Below are positions 19,298-28,918 of a DNA stretch of 64,000 nt, in pieces. Both the position numbers and the translations under genes were made by a program. A model generated the notes under the pieces. It made no database searches, was not told the DNA's origin, and saw only the letters and a list, made by a program, of their open reading frames with translations. Position 1 is the first letter of the stretch. Every line of letters starts with the position of its first letter. Origin of the DNA: Marinobacter sp. F3R11 (GTDB lineage Bacteria; Pseudomonadota; Gammaproteobacteria; Pseudomonadales; Oleiphilaceae); contig NZ_QOCH01000015.1 in NCBI RefSeq assembly GCF_003318275.1, positions 602,516 through 666,515 on the forward strand, written 5' to 3'.

Positions 19298-19807
19298 ATG
19301 AACCCGGATCATTTTGACAAAGAAGACCTGATCAAATGCGGTCATGGCAAACTTTTCCCGGGCGCCACGCGGCTGCCCATCGATGAGATGTTGATGGTTG
19401 ACCGTGTCACCCACGTAGGCACGGACGACGGCCTTTACGGTAAAGGCAGCCTGGTAGCAGAGCTGGACATCCATCCGGATCTCTGGTTTTTCAAAGTACA
19501 CTTCGTAGATGACCCTGTCATGCCCGGCTGTCTTGGCCTTGACGCCATGTGGCAGTTGGTAGGTTTTTATCTCGCCTGGAGTGGCAGCGAAGGCAAGGGC
19601 CGCGCCCTGGGCGCCGGAGAAGTAAAATTCACCGGACAGGTCCTTCCTACCAACAAAAAAGTGCGTTATTACCTCGACATCAAGCGTGTAATCAAGCGTA
19701 AACTGACATTGGCCATTGCCGATGGGCGCATGGAAGTGGATGGCAAGGAAATCTACACGGCCAAAGACCTGCGGGTTGGCGTATTCACTTCCACTGATGA
19801 TTTTTAG
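19298..19807 (+). CDS. fabA: FabA, 3-hydroxydecanoyl-ACP dehydratase/isomerase
   Basis: The 169-residue hotdog-fold enzyme dehydrates 3-hydroxydecanoyl-ACP and isomerises the trans-2 product to cis-3-decenoyl-ACP, the branch point of anaerobic unsaturated fatty acid synthesis. The catalytic His68 lies in [19 protein letters not shown], with Asp82 as its partner; both match E. coli His70 and Asp84. Length is normal. fabB follows after 11 bp, the standard gammaproteobacterial pair. Confidence 0.97.
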   Translation: MNPDHFDKEDLIKCGHGKLFPGATRLPIDEMLMVDRVTHVGTDDGLYGKGSLVAELDIHPDLWFFKVHFVDDPVMPGCLGLDAMWQLVGFYLAWSGSEGKGRALGAGEVKFTGQVLPTNKKVRYYLDIKRVIKRKLTLAIADGRMEVDGKEIYTAKDLRVGVFTSTDDF

Positions 19808-19818
19808 GAGCTAGCAAG

Positions 19819-21030
19819 ATGCGGCGTGTTGTTATCACCGGCATGGGGATTGTCTCCAGCCTTGGCACCAATCAGAAAGAAGTCACCCACTCCCTGAAGG
19901 AGTCTGTGCCCGGCATCGGTTTCAGCGAAGAAGCCCGTGACAATGGGTTACGCAGCCACGTTTGTGGTCAGATCGACCTGAATCTGCCAGAACTTATTGA
20001 TCGCAAACTTCTGCGCTTCATGTGCCCGGCTGCTGCTTACACATATCTCGCTGCCTGCGAAGCCATCGAACAGGCAGGACTGACTAACGAACACCTCACT
20101 GCCAACAGCACCGGTGCAGTGTTTGGCACTGGCGGCGCATCAACTGTCGAACTGCTGGACGCCATAGATACCCACCGCGCTAAAGGCATTCGCCGGGTCG
20201 GGCCTTATCGCGTACCCCGCACCATGGGCAGTTCAATCAACGCCACCATAGCTACGGCATTTGGTATTACCGGCATTAACTACGGCATTACCTCAGCTTG
20301 CGCCACCAGTGCTCACGCCATCGGCCATGCTGCAGATCAGATTGCTCTTGGCCGTCAGGATGTCATGCTTGCCGGCGGCGGCGAAGACATTCACTGGACC
20401 CTGAGCCTGATGTTTGACGCCATGGGCGCCCTTTCTACCAAGTACAACGACACCCCTGAGAAGGCATCGCGTACCTACGATAAAGACCGGGACGGATTTG
20501 TTATCTCGGGCGGTGGCGGCACTCTGGTGCTCGAAGCTCTGGAGCACGCTGAAGCACGCGGAGCGACCATTCTTGCCGAACTGGTTGGCTTTGGTGCCAC
20601 TTCCGATGGTGCAGATATGGTTGCCCCCAGTGGCGAAGGAGCCGTGCGCTGCATGCAGCAGGCCATGAAAAACCTGGATGGCGAGATCAGCTATATCAAC
20701 ACTCACGGTACCAGCACACCTGCAGGTGACGTGACGGAACTGACAGCGCTGAAAAATACGTTTGGCGACAAAATACCGCCGCTGAGCTCCACCAAGCCCC
20801 TTTGCGGGCATGCCCTGGGTGCCGCTGGTGTTCATGAAGCCATCTACAGCATCATTATGCAGCGGGAAGGCTTTATCGCACCTTCAGCCAATATCGAGAA
20901 CCTCGATGAAGGCGCCGAAGGCTACCCGATTGTGCGCGAACGCCTGGACAACCAGAACCTTGATCTGGTTATGAGCAACAGCTTTGGCTTCGGCGGCACC
21001 AACGCAACACTGGTCTTCAAGAAGCACTGA
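19819..21030 (+). CDS. fabB: FabB, beta-ketoacyl-ACP synthase I
   Basis: The 403-residue condensing enzyme extends cis-3-decenoyl-ACP and other acyl-ACPs. The nucleophilic Cys lies in [16 protein letters not shown] and the two catalytic His in [11 protein letters not shown] and [11 protein letters not shown], giving the Cys-His-His triad of KAS I. The C-terminal [15 protein letters not shown] is intact. An AGGAG ribosome binding site precedes the ATG. It forms an operon with fabA, and a 9-bp hairpin lies just past its stop. Confidence 0.97.
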   Translation: MRRVVITGMGIVSSLGTNQKEVTHSLKESVPGIGFSEEARDNGLRSHVCGQIDLNLPELIDRKLLRFMCPAAAYTYLAACEAIEQAGLTNEHLTANSTGAVFGTGGASTVELLDAIDTHRAKGIRRVGPYRVPRTMGSSINATIATAFGITGINYGITSACATSAHAIGHAADQIALGRQDVMLAGGGEDIHWTLSLMFDAMGALSTKYNDTPEKASRTYDKDRDGFVISGGGGTLVLEALEHAEARGATILAELVGFGATSDGADMVAPSGEGAVRCMQQAMKNLDGEISYINTHGTSTPAGDVTELTALKNTFGDKIPPLSSTKPLCGHALGAAGVHEAIYSIIMQREGFIAPSANIENLDEGAEGYPIVRERLDNQNLDLVMSNSFGFGGTNATLVFKKH

Positions 21031-21032
21031 TG

Positions 21033-21054
21033 TCAGTCAGGAACGCCTGACTGA
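21033..21054. terminator. Hairpin between fabB and the convergent AraC-type gene
   Basis: TCAGTCAGG (21033-21041) pairs perfectly with CCTGACTGA (21046-21054) across AACG. It lies at the joint 3' ends of convergent genes and could end transcription from both sides, though T-tracts are missing. Confidence 0.5.
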
Positions 21055-21393
21055 CCGATATTCAGCCGGGGAAGTGCCCATCCAGCGCTTGAACGCCCGG
21101 CTGAATGCGCTGAGTTCCGAAAACCCGAGCTGCTCGGCGATTTCCACCAGCGGCTTGGTTTTGTCCTGCATGTAAGTCAGCGCCTGCTTACGGCGAACGT
21201 CTTCCAGCAAACGGGCAAAAGTTAACCCCTCCCGCTTGAGTTTCTTGTGAAGCGTGTAGCGGCTCATATGTAACTGTGACGCCACCACTTCAACTCCCAC
21301 CTTACCGCGGGCAAGTTGCATGCTGATCAGCGAACGCACTCTGTTACTCAACGAAACCCGCACAACCTCCGGTCCCAAAGGCTCTGACACCAC
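21037..21393 (-). CDS. Stand-alone AraC-family DNA-binding domain protein
   Basis: The 118-residue protein consists of little more than the double helix-turn-helix domain of AraC regulators (VVASQLHMSRYTLHKKLK and LVEIAEQLGFSELSAFSRAF, ending FKRWMGTSPAEYR). The usual 150-200-residue sensor domain is absent, and only about 110 bp separate it from trhP, so no remnant can be hidden upstream. The GTG at 21393 follows GGAGAG at good spacing; another GTG at 21450 would add 19 residues. The C-terminal half resembles OruR/Arac_binding_2-type regulators. The position beside fabAB suggests lipid control, but this is inference. Confidence 0.75.
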   Translation of the reverse strand: MVSEPLGPEVVRVSLSNRVRSLISMQLARGKVGVEVVASQLHMSRYTLHKKLKREGLTFARLLEDVRRKQALTYMQDKTKPLVEIAEQLGFSELSAFSRAFKRWMGTSPAEYRSVRRS

Positions 21394-21550
21394 CCTCAAC
21401 TCTCCTTTATTATGGTTACCAACTCTCTCATGCCGGGTTGCAGCGTACACATGTTAGCTGAAAAGAATCAATAAGACGTTTGAGCAGGATCAAGAGAAAG
21501 CGCTTTTGCCTGCGGCAGAATACCCTACCACCGATTTAACCGGAGACCCC

Positions 21551-22867
21551 ATGATTATCCCGGAATTACTGGCACCTGCCGGCACCCCAGAGCACCTTGA
21601 AACTGCGTTTGCCTACGGCGCAGACGCCGTGTACGCCGGACAACCACGCTACTCATTGCGGGTGAGGAATAACAGCTTCAAGGACACTGCTGCGCTGGGC
21701 GCCGGCATACAAAGAGCACATACTCTGGGCAAACAGTTCTATCTGGTTTCCAACATAGCGCCACATAACGACAAGGTACGCTCCTATCTGAGAGATCTGG
21801 AGCCCGTCCTCGAATACAAGCCGGACGCCCTGATCATGTCAGATCCGGGCCTGATCATGCTGGTGAGAGAAAAGTGGCCGGACCAGCCCATTCACCTGTC
21901 GGTGCAGGCCAATGCCGTAAACTGGGCAACCGTTGAATTCTGGCGACGACAGGGCATCAACCGGGTGATCTTGTCCCGCGAGCTCGCGCTGGGCGAAATC
22001 CGCGATATTCGCGAACGGGTACCTCAAATGGAACTGGAGGTGTTCGTTCATGGCGCGCTGTGTATGGCCTACTCCGGGCGTTGCCTGCTCTCTGGCTACA
22101 TGAATCACCGGGACGCCAACCAGGGCGCCTGCACCAACGCCTGCCGCTGGAATTACAAGCCGGTACAACACAGCCACGACCAGACCAATGATCTGATCGC
22201 GACTTCTGCCGATGCGGTACAGCAAGTGGAGCCGAAAGAAATACTGCTGGAAGAACCGAACCGCCCTGGCAGCTTTATTCCCGCCTACGAAGACGAGCAC
22301 GGCACCTACATCATGAACTCCAGGGATCTTCGCGCGGTTCAGCACGTCGCTGAACTGGCCGCCATGGGCGTGCACTCCCTTAAAATCGAGGGGCGCACCA
22401 AAAGCACCTACTATGTAGCCCGCACCACGCAGGTCTACCGCCGAGCCATTGACGAAGCGACACAGGGCAAACCTTTTGACATGAGCCTGATGAATGAGCT
22501 GGAAGCTCTGTCTAACCGTGGCTACACCGAAGGCTTCCTGCGCCGGCATATGCCGCAGGAATACCAGACTTACGAACAGGGCTCCTCCTATCTCGGCACC
22601 CAACAAGTAGTCGGCACCATCAGCAATGCCGACGGCGACTGGCTGACCGTTGACGTAAAAAACAAGTTCGCCCCCGGCGACCAGCTTGAACTGATTACTC
22701 CAGACGGCAACCTTATATTCTCGATTCCCGTTATGGAAAACCTGAACGGCACATCCATGAGTTACGCCCCTGGCAGCGGCCATACCGTTCGCATCCCCCG
22801 ACCGCCTCGTACGCCTGAGACTCTGGAGCACAGCTACCTCACTCGCATACTACCATCCCGGACCTGA
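21551..22867 (+). CDS. trhP: TrhP (YegQ), tRNA U34 hydroxylase of the U32 peptidase-like family
   Basis: The 438-residue U32-family protein matches YegQ/TrhP, which hydroxylates uridine 34 of several tRNAs in a prephenate-dependent reaction that starts 5-carboxymethoxyuridine synthesis. Visible signatures are the TIM-barrel opening ELLAPAGTPEHLETAFAYGA and the Cys-rich block CMAYSGRCLLSGYM followed by GACTNACRWNY, whose cysteines likely hold an iron-sulfur cluster. KIEGRTKSTYYVA is also typical. The ATG at 21551 follows CGGAGACC. The 3' end is followed by a strong hairpin. Confidence 0.9.
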   Translation: MIIPELLAPAGTPEHLETAFAYGADAVYAGQPRYSLRVRNNSFKDTAALGAGIQRAHTLGKQFYLVSNIAPHNDKVRSYLRDLEPVLEYKPDALIMSDPGLIMLVREKWPDQPIHLSVQANAVNWATVEFWRRQGINRVILSRELALGEIRDIRERVPQMELEVFVHGALCMAYSGRCLLSGYMNHRDANQGACTNACRWNYKPVQHSHDQTNDLIATSADAVQQVEPKEILLEEPNRPGSFIPAYEDEHGTYIMNSRDLRAVQHVAELAAMGVHSLKIEGRTKSTYYVARTTQVYRRAIDEATQGKPFDMSLMNELEALSNRGYTEGFLRRHMPQEYQTYEQGSSYLGTQQVVGTISNADGDWLTVDVKNKFAPGDQLELITPDGNLIFSIPVMENLNGTSMSYAPGSGHTVRIPRPPRTPETLEHSYLTRILPSRT

Positions 22868-22910
22868 GACCCTGCGAAGCCTCAAACTCCGTATAAGCCA
22901 TACCAAAGCA

Positions 22911-22951
22911 GTAATACACCTGCCAGACTTAGCCTCTGGCAGGTGTATTAC
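22911..22951. terminator. Perfect 17-bp inverted repeat after trhP
   Basis: The right arm TCTGGCAGGTGTATTAC (22935-22951) is the exact reverse complement of the left arm (22911-22927), with a 7-nt CTTAGCC loop. It most likely ends trhP transcription, although no clear T-tract follows. Confidence 0.65.
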
Positions 22952-22977
22952 GCTATAATTGCCTTTCCCACAATTTA

Positions 22978-23002
22978 ATACCTGACTAATTTAGTATGGT
23001 AT
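22978..23002 (+). promoter_or_regulatory. IscR type-1-like site in the suf promoter
   Basis: The 25-bp element (ATACCTGACTAATTTAG then TATGGTAT) fits the E. coli IscR type-1 consensus ATASYYGACTRWWWYAGTCRRSTAT at 23 positions. It covers the space between the candidate -35 and -10, so the [2Fe-2S] form of IscR would repress suf. Confidence 0.65.
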
Positions 23003-23010
23003 TGTACAAT
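22982..23010 (+). promoter_or_regulatory. Candidate sigma-70 promoter of the suf operon
   Basis: CTGACT (22982-22987) and TACAAT (23005-23010) are separated by 17 bp. Transcription would start near 23017, about 95 nt before the sufB ATG. Confidence 0.5.
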
Positions 23011-23110
23011 CTGGAACCAGAAGCAATAGATCAGCCCCCGCAACCCACCCCGGTTGCCGGCAAACCAAAGGGCCCGAGAGCCCCCGATGAGAGAATACGG
23101 AGCGACGATC

Positions 23111-24559
23111 ATGGCGACCACCGATCAAGAGGTGAACGAACTGATCAAACGGGAATACGAGCACGGTTTCGTTACAGAAATCGAAGCTGATACGTTCGAA
23201 GCCGGTTTGAATGAAGACGTTATCGCCCGCCTTTCTGCAATCAAGAAAGAGCCGGAGTTTATGTTGGAGTGGCGCCTCAAAGCCTATCGTCGCTGGCTCG
23301 AAATGAAAGAGCCCGACTGGGCGCATGTGGGTTACCCGAAAATCGACTACAACTCGATCTCCTACTATTCGGCACCCAAGCGCAAAGAAGACATGCCCCA
23401 GAGTCTTGACGATGTCGACCCTGAACTCCTCAAGACATACGAAAAACTCGGCATCCCCCTGCACGAGCGCGCAAAGCTTGCTGGCGTGGCTGTGGATGCG
23501 GTTTTCGACTCGGTATCGGTTGCCACCACGTTCAAAGAACCTCTGGCAAAAGCTGGGGTTATATTCTGCTCGATCTCAGAAGCCTTGCGTGACCATCCCG
23601 AACTGGTCAAAAAGTACCTGGGTACTGTTGTGCCACACACTGACAACTATTTTGCAGGGCTTAACGCCGCAGTTTTCTCAGACGGAACCTTCGTATATGT
23701 TCCCAAGGGCGTTCGCTGCCCCATGGAGCTGTCAACCTACTTCCGCATCAACGCGGCAAATACCGGCCAGTTTGAGCGCACTCTGATCATTGCCGACGAA
23801 GGCAGTTATGTGAGCTATCTGGAAGGCTGCACAGCCCCGATGCGTGACGAAAACCAGCTGCACGCTGCAGTAGTAGAACTGATTGCTCTGGACGATGCGC
23901 AGATCAAGTACTCCACCGTACAGAACTGGTACCCAGGCGACGAAAACGGCAAAGGCGGCATCTATAACTTCGTAACCAAACGAGCAGCCTGTATCGGGAA
24001 GAACTCCAAGGTTTCCTGGACCCAGGTGGAAACCGGATCGGCCGTTACCTGGAAATACCCCAGCTGTATTCTTCGCGGTGAAAACAGCGTCGGTGAATTC
24101 TATTCAGTCGCACTCACCCACAATTACCAGCAGGCCGATACCGGCACCAAGATGATCCATCTGGGCAAAAACACGTCCAGCACCATCATCTCCAAGGGTA
24201 TTTCGGCCGGCAAAAGCTCCAATGCCTATCGTGGCCTGGTGAAATTCGGCCCCCGCGCTGAAGGTGCGCGCAACTTTACCCAGTGCGATTCGCTACTGAT
24301 CGGTGACCGCTGCGGCGCTCATACTTTCCCGTACATCGAAAGCCTGAACAAAACCGCCATCGTTGAACACGAAGCGACCACATCCAAGGTAAGCGACGAG
24401 CAGATGTTTCTTTGCCGCCAGCGAGGCATTGATCCCGAACAGGCCGTCTCCATGATTGTGAACGGTTTCTGTAAAGAAGTTTTCAAGGAGCTTCCAATGG
24501 AATTTGCGGTTGAAGCCGGCAAGCTTCTGGAAGTAAGCCTGGAAGGTTCTGTGGGCTAA
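23111..24559 (+). CDS. sufB: SufB, Fe-S cluster scaffold subunit
   Basis: The 482-residue protein is the scaffold of the SufBC2D complex, where Fe-S clusters are built in the cytoplasm. Conserved stretches include [26 protein letters not shown], and the C-terminal [16 protein letters not shown] and [21 protein letters not shown]; the last of these includes residues used at the SufB-SufD interface. The ATG at 23111 follows CGGAGCGA; an upstream in-frame start at 23054 is less likely. It leads the operon sufB-C-D-S-A-T-E, with no sufR or iscR ahead of it. Confidence 0.97.
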   Translation: MATTDQEVNELIKREYEHGFVTEIEADTFEAGLNEDVIARLSAIKKEPEFMLEWRLKAYRRWLEMKEPDWAHVGYPKIDYNSISYYSAPKRKEDMPQSLDDVDPELLKTYEKLGIPLHERAKLAGVAVDAVFDSVSVATTFKEPLAKAGVIFCSISEALRDHPELVKKYLGTVVPHTDNYFAGLNAAVFSDGTFVYVPKGVRCPMELSTYFRINAANTGQFERTLIIADEGSYVSYLEGCTAPMRDENQLHAAVVELIALDDAQIKYSTVQNWYPGDENGKGGIYNFVTKRAACIGKNSKVSWTQVETGSAVTWKYPSCILRGENSVGEFYSVALTHNYQQADTGTKMIHLGKNTSSTIISKGISAGKSSNAYRGLVKFGPRAEGARNFTQCDSLLIGDRCGAHTFPYIESLNKTAIVEHEATTSKVSDEQMFLCRQRGIDPEQAVSMIVNGFCKEVFKELPMEFAVEAGKLLEVSLEGSVG

Positions 24560-24638
24560 TCCAGTACGGACCTGAAGCTTCGTGAACGCAAACAGAATTC
24601 AGACGGTTAAAACAGTTTAAACAGAGAGAAGCCTACAA

Positions 24639-25412
24639 ATGCTGAGCATCAAAAACCTGCACGCATCCGTTGAGGGAAAAGAGATCCTCAAGGGCATTAA
24701 CCTCGAGATCAAAGACGGGGAAGTACATGCCATTATGGGCCCGAACGGGTCCGGCAAAAGTACGCTTTCCCAGGTGCTCGCAGGCAACGACGCATTTGAA
24801 GTTACCTCAGGCGAAGTCACCCTGAATGGTGAAGACCTGCTTGAAAAATCCACCGAAGAGCGGGCACGGGATGGGGTGTTTCTCGCATTCCAGTATCCGG
24901 TAGAGATTCCTGGCGTCAGCAACCTCCAGTTTATGCGTACAGCCGTGAACGCCATGCGTCACCACAACGGCGAGCCGGAAATGAATGCTGCCGAATTCAT
25001 GAAGCTGGCACGGGAAGTGTCAAAACAAGTGGATCTGGACCCGGCGTTTCTCAAGCGCGGAGTAAACGAAGGCTTCTCCGGAGGTGAGAAAAAGCGTAAC
25101 GAGATCATGCAGGCGCTATTGCTGCAACCGAAACTTGCCATTCTGGACGAAACCGACTCCGGGCTTGATATCGATGCTCTCAAGGTGGTTGCAGACGGCG
25201 TTAACGCTCTTCGCTCAAAAGACCGCGCAATTCTGATGGTAACTCACTATCAGCGCCTGCTGGATCACATTGTGCCTGATTACGTACACGTACTTGCCGG
25301 CGGCCGGATTATCAAATCCGGTGGCAGGGAGCTGGCACTGGAGCTGGAAGAACGCGGCTATGGCTGGCTTGGCATCAAGGATGAAGCAACTGCAGCCAGC
25401 CCAGCCAATTAA
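24639..25412 (+). CDS. sufC: SufC, ABC-type ATPase of the SufBCD complex
   Basis: The 257-residue ATPase has Walker A GPNGSGKST (about residues 33-41), the signature FSGGEKKRNEI and Walker B LAILDETDSGLDID with the SufC-typical DETDSGLD. Despite its ABC fold it is not a transporter: ATP binding dimerises SufC and opens the SufB-SufD scaffold. The gene starts 79 bp after sufB with AGAGAGAAG upstream of the ATG. Confidence 0.97.
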   Translation: MLSIKNLHASVEGKEILKGINLEIKDGEVHAIMGPNGSGKSTLSQVLAGNDAFEVTSGEVTLNGEDLLEKSTEERARDGVFLAFQYPVEIPGVSNLQFMRTAVNAMRHHNGEPEMNAAEFMKLAREVSKQVDLDPAFLKRGVNEGFSGGEKKRNEIMQALLLQPKLAILDETDSGLDIDALKVVADGVNALRSKDRAILMVTHYQRLLDHIVPDYVHVLAGGRIIKSGGRELALELEERGYGWLGIKDEATAASPAN

Positions 25413-25424
25413 GGAGATCGCGGA

Positions 25425-26711
25425 ATGAAACCAGCATCCACCCTTTCCACCGCGTTCCTGCACCCTGCGGGCCAGGCATTACCGGAGCCCCTGCTTGCGT
25501 TGCGCAGGCAGCGCGGAGCAGCTCTGGTCGATATGCCGCTGCCCACGCGAAAAACGGAAAACTGGAAGTACTCCAGCAAGTACCTGAAGCTGACTGACGA
25601 GATGGCCATCTCACTGCCAACAGCGGGCAAAGCCGGTAGCGCATTGGCTGTCCCCGGGTACAAAGTGGTTTTCAACAATGGCGTTATGATGCCGGAAGCC
25701 AGCGAGTATCCGGATCTTGAAGACATACTTATCCAGCGCTTTGGTGATCTTTCAGAAGCGGAAGCAAGTGAACTCGCTGAACGACTGGATAGCACACTGG
25801 ACAACAAAACGGTGCAGTTTGCAGGTGTAAACTCAGCACGTTTTGAAGATGGGCTGGTAATTCGTCTGAAGCCAGATGCTGTTCTTGATCAGCCATTGTT
25901 CATTATTCATGAAGTAACTGCAGATGCCAGCGGATCTGCCTTCCCGCGGATATTCGTGGATGCCGGCCGCAACAGCCGGATCACCCTGGTTGAAGAGTAT
26001 ATTTCCCACGGGCATGAAGCTGTCATGGTGAACGCTGTCACCGAGTTCACCCTTGCTGAGGGCGCCAACATCACGAATATCCGTCTCAGCATGGATGGCG
26101 ACAATGTACAGCACATCGGAGCCACTGGTGTATTGCAGCAACGTAGCTCACGTTTTGAAAGCCACTGCGTTGGCTTTGGTGGCCCTCTCCGCCGCCATGA
26201 CCTGCAGGTACGGCTGGAAGGTGAAGGGGCGGAGTGCAAGCTGAACGGTGTCGTGGTTACCCAGGGTACTCAGCATTACGACAACCACACCAGCATCGAG
26301 CACGTTGCAGCGCGTTGCGATAGTGAAGAAACCTATCGCAACATCGCTGCGGACAAGTCCCATGCAGTGTTCAACGGCCGGATTTATATTCACCAGGACG
26401 CTCAGAAGTCCAACGCGAATATGAACAACAAAAACCTGTTGCTCACCACCGGCGCTGAAATCGATACCAAACCGGAACTGGAAATCTACGCAGACGACGT
26501 CAAATGTGCCCACGGCGCAACCATTGGTCAACTCGACGAAGAGTCGCTGTTCTATCTGGTATCCAGAGGCATTGGCCGCCGGGAGGCCAACGTGCTGCTG
26601 ACAATGGCATTCATCAACGAACTGGTAAGCCAGATTCCGGTGGAAGCTGTAAGAGAAACCGTTCAATCCCGGCTCAATCAGTTTTTTGAAAAAGCATTTC
26701 AGGAGGCCTGA
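25425..26711 (+). CDS. sufD: SufD, Fe-S scaffold subunit
   Basis: The 428-residue beta-helix protein is the SufB paralogue of the SufBC2D complex and takes part in iron entry and scaffold structure. Typical SufD stretches are PTRKTENWKYS near the N-terminus and the C-terminal block DDVKCAHGATIGQLDEESLFY, which holds the conserved His of SufD. SRGIGRREANVLL follows. The ATG lies 12 bp after sufC behind AAGGAG. Confidence 0.95.
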   Translation: MKPASTLSTAFLHPAGQALPEPLLALRRQRGAALVDMPLPTRKTENWKYSSKYLKLTDEMAISLPTAGKAGSALAVPGYKVVFNNGVMMPEASEYPDLEDILIQRFGDLSEAEASELAERLDSTLDNKTVQFAGVNSARFEDGLVIRLKPDAVLDQPLFIIHEVTADASGSAFPRIFVDAGRNSRITLVEEYISHGHEAVMVNAVTEFTLAEGANITNIRLSMDGDNVQHIGATGVLQQRSSRFESHCVGFGGPLRRHDLQVRLEGEGAECKLNGVVVTQGTQHYDNHTSIEHVAARCDSEETYRNIAADKSHAVFNGRIYIHQDAQKSNANMNNKNLLLTTGAEIDTKPELEIYADDVKCAHGATIGQLDEESLFYLVSRGIGRREANVLLTMAFINELVSQIPVEAVRETVQSRLNQFFEKAFQEA

Positions 26712-26716
26712 GCGGC

Positions 26717-27970
26717 ATGAGTGATCTGTCCGTGGCAAACACAGCTACCAGCAAGGCGTTTGATGTAAAAGCCATTCGCCAGGACTTTCCCATCCTTTCC
26801 CAACAGGTAAACGGGAAGCCGCTGGTATACCTGGACAACGGCGCATCGGCCCAGAAGCCAATCGCCGTTCTGGATGCCATGGATCACTATTACCGGGAAA
26901 TGCACTCCAATGTGCACCGGGGCGCTCACACCCTGGGAGACCGTGCAACAGCGGCCTTTGAAGGGGCCAGGGAAACCGTTCGCAGTTTTCTGAACGCACG
27001 CAGCACACAGGAAATTATCTGGACCCGTGGCACCACCGAAGCCATCAATCTGGTAGCAAATGGCCTGGCACCACGCCTCAAGGCTGGCGATGAGATTCTT
27101 GTGAGCCATATGGAGCACCATGCCAACATAGTGCCCTGGCAGATGATAGCCGAACGAACTGGCGCAAAAGTGGTACCAATCCAGATCACGCCTCAGGGTG
27201 AGCTGGACATGGAATCGTTCAACAGTCTGTTAAACGACCGCACCCGGGTGCTTGCCATCACTCACGCATCCAACGTTCTGGGTACAATCAACCCGGTAGC
27301 AGAGATGGTAAGCCAGGCCAAAGCCCGCGGCATCATCACCCTGCTCGATGGCGCACAGGCAGTCCCGCACTTTCAGCCGGACGTACAGGCTCTGGATTGC
27401 GACTTCTACGCGTTCTCATCCCACAAACTGTTTGGCCCGACAGGCATTGGCGTACTCTACGGAAAAACGGCCATGCTGGAAGCAATGCCTCCTTATCAGG
27501 GCGGCGGGGAGATGATCGAGCGGGTTTCTTTCGAGCGCACAACATGGAATGTCCTGCCCTACAAGTTCGAGGCAGGTACTCCAGCGATCGCCGAAGCGGT
27601 CGGCCTCGGTGCGGCAATCAGGTACCTCAATAGCTTCGACAGGGAAGCAATGGAAGCGGCAGAGCACGCCTTGCTGGAACGCGCCAACCAACTGGTTGAA
27701 ACTGTTCCAGGCATGACCATTATCGGTACCGCAAAGCAAAAAGTACCTGTCATGTCGTTCAAAATCGAGGGTCTGCACCCCAGCGACATAGGCACCTTAC
27801 TGGATCAGCAGGGCATTGCCATTCGTACCGGCCATCACTGTGCAATGCCATTGATGGATTTCTACGGAGTTCCCGGTACAGCCCGCGCTTCCTTTGCGTT
27901 CTACAATACACTGGACGAGGTGGATCAGTTGTTTACCGCCTTACAGAAAGTCCAACGTCTGTTTACCTGA
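26717..27970 (+). CDS. sufS: SufS, group II cysteine desulfurase
   Basis: The 417-residue PLP enzyme takes sulfur from cysteine and passes it to SufE. The PLP Lys is in FSSHKLFGPTG and the persulfide Cys in RTGHHCAMPLMDFYG, with the short loop characteristic of SufS/CsdA. N-terminal YLDNGASAQKP and the RGAH/TRGTTEAIN blocks match. It begins just 5 bp after sufD. sufE closes the same operon, so donor and acceptor are made together. Confidence 0.95.
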   Translation: MSDLSVANTATSKAFDVKAIRQDFPILSQQVNGKPLVYLDNGASAQKPIAVLDAMDHYYREMHSNVHRGAHTLGDRATAAFEGARETVRSFLNARSTQEIIWTRGTTEAINLVANGLAPRLKAGDEILVSHMEHHANIVPWQMIAERTGAKVVPIQITPQGELDMESFNSLLNDRTRVLAITHASNVLGTINPVAEMVSQAKARGIITLLDGAQAVPHFQPDVQALDCDFYAFSSHKLFGPTGIGVLYGKTAMLEAMPPYQGGGEMIERVSFERTTWNVLPYKFEAGTPAIAEAVGLGAAIRYLNSFDREAMEAAEHALLERANQLVETVPGMTIIGTAKQKVPVMSFKIEGLHPSDIGTLLDQQGIAIRTGHHCAMPLMDFYGVPGTARASFAFYNTLDEVDQLFTALQKVQRLFT

Positions 27971-27983
27971 TGGAGGTGGCACA

Positions 27984-28337
27984 ATGACAGCTGAAGTCTT
28001 TACTCCGATCGTAGGCGTTACCATGACGCCAAGTGCCGTCAAACACGTGCGCAAGCAACTCGAAAAAAAGAGGGATGCCAAAGGCATCCGGCTGGCAATC
28101 AAAAAAAGCGGATGCTCAGGCTTCAAGTATGAAACCCAGTGGGTAGATGAAGCCTCGTCCGATGACAGGGTTTTTACCATTGATGGCGTTGACGTGTTCG
28201 TGAAAGAAGAACACCTGCCCCTGGTAAACGGCATTGAGATCGATTTTGTCACCGAAGGTGTGAACTCAATGTTCCAGTTCCGCAACCCGAATGCAACTGC
28301 CGAGTGCGGATGTGGTGAGAGCTTCACAGTAGCTTGA
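27984..28337 (+). CDS. sufA: SufA-type A-type Fe-S carrier
   Basis: The 117-residue HesB/IscA-family protein has the three conserved cysteines in KKSGCSGFKYE and AECGCGESF. It accepts clusters from SufBCD and hands them to apoproteins. The ATG at 27984 follows TGGAGGTGG. In E. coli sufA is first in the operon; here it lies between sufS and sufT. An assignment as IscA or ErpA would be possible from sequence alone, but the operon supports SufA. Confidence 0.92.
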   Translation: MTAEVFTPIVGVTMTPSAVKHVRKQLEKKRDAKGIRLAIKKSGCSGFKYETQWVDEASSDDRVFTIDGVDVFVKEEHLPLVNGIEIDFVTEGVNSMFQFRNPNATAECGCGESFTVA

Positions 28338-28375
28338 CCCCTCCCCCCTCCGGATCAAATGAGGTTTAACCAGGA

Positions 28376-28918
28376 ATGCAAGAACGTGAAGTCGTCCTGA
28401 CCAAACGCGAGGTGGAAGCCCGCCTTGTTCCGAGCGGAACGGAAATAATGATCCCGGCCGACACCTTTGTGACGATCACGCAGTCACTGGGCGGAACCTT
28501 TACTGTTGCGGTTAATGGTAATCTTGCCCGTATCGAAGGCCACAATGCCGATGCCCTGGGCAAAAAGCCGCTGGAAAGCAGTTTTGAGACCCCGGCTGAT
28601 GGAAGCATCAATGAGAATCAGATCTGGGAAGCCCTGCGTAACTGCTACGACCCCGAGATTCCCGTCAATGTGGTCGACCTGGGCCTGATCTACGAATGCC
28701 GAATCGAAAACGGCACAGAAGAAGGCAATCAGGTTTTTATTCTGATGACGCTCACTGCTGCTGGCTGCGGCATGGGCCCCGTCATTACTGAAGATGTGAA
28801 AGTTAAAGTAGAGCATGTGCCCAATGTGGACAAGGTAACCGTAGAGCTCACCTTTGATCCGCCCTGGAACAATGACATGCTCACAGACGAAGCCAAGCTC
28901 GAACTGGGAATGTTGTAA
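28376..28918 (+). CDS. sufT: SufT, DUF59/MIP18-family Fe-S maturation factor
   Basis: The 180-residue protein has an N-terminal extension of about 75 residues with VNGNLARIEG, followed by a DUF59 (MIP18) domain from about residue 80 (IWEALRNCYDPEIPVNVVDLGLIYE) with the conserved TAAGCGMG Cys motif and a terminal WNNDMLTDEAKLELGML. SufT proteins help deliver clusters when demand is high. The stop codon TAA directly abuts the sufE ATG. Confidence 0.92.
   Translation: MQEREVVLTKREVEARLVPSGTEIMIPADTFVTITQSLGGTFTVAVNGNLARIEGHNADALGKKPLESSFETPADGSINENQIWEALRNCYDPEIPVNVVDLGLIYECRIENGTEEGNQVFILMTLTAAGCGMGPVITEDVKVKVEHVPNVDKVTVELTFDPPWNNDMLTDEAKLELGML

Noticed and set aside
21839..22831. 330-codon minus-strand frame inside trhP
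   Set aside because: TrhP motifs on the plus strand cover the whole stretch; the antisense product has no family features.
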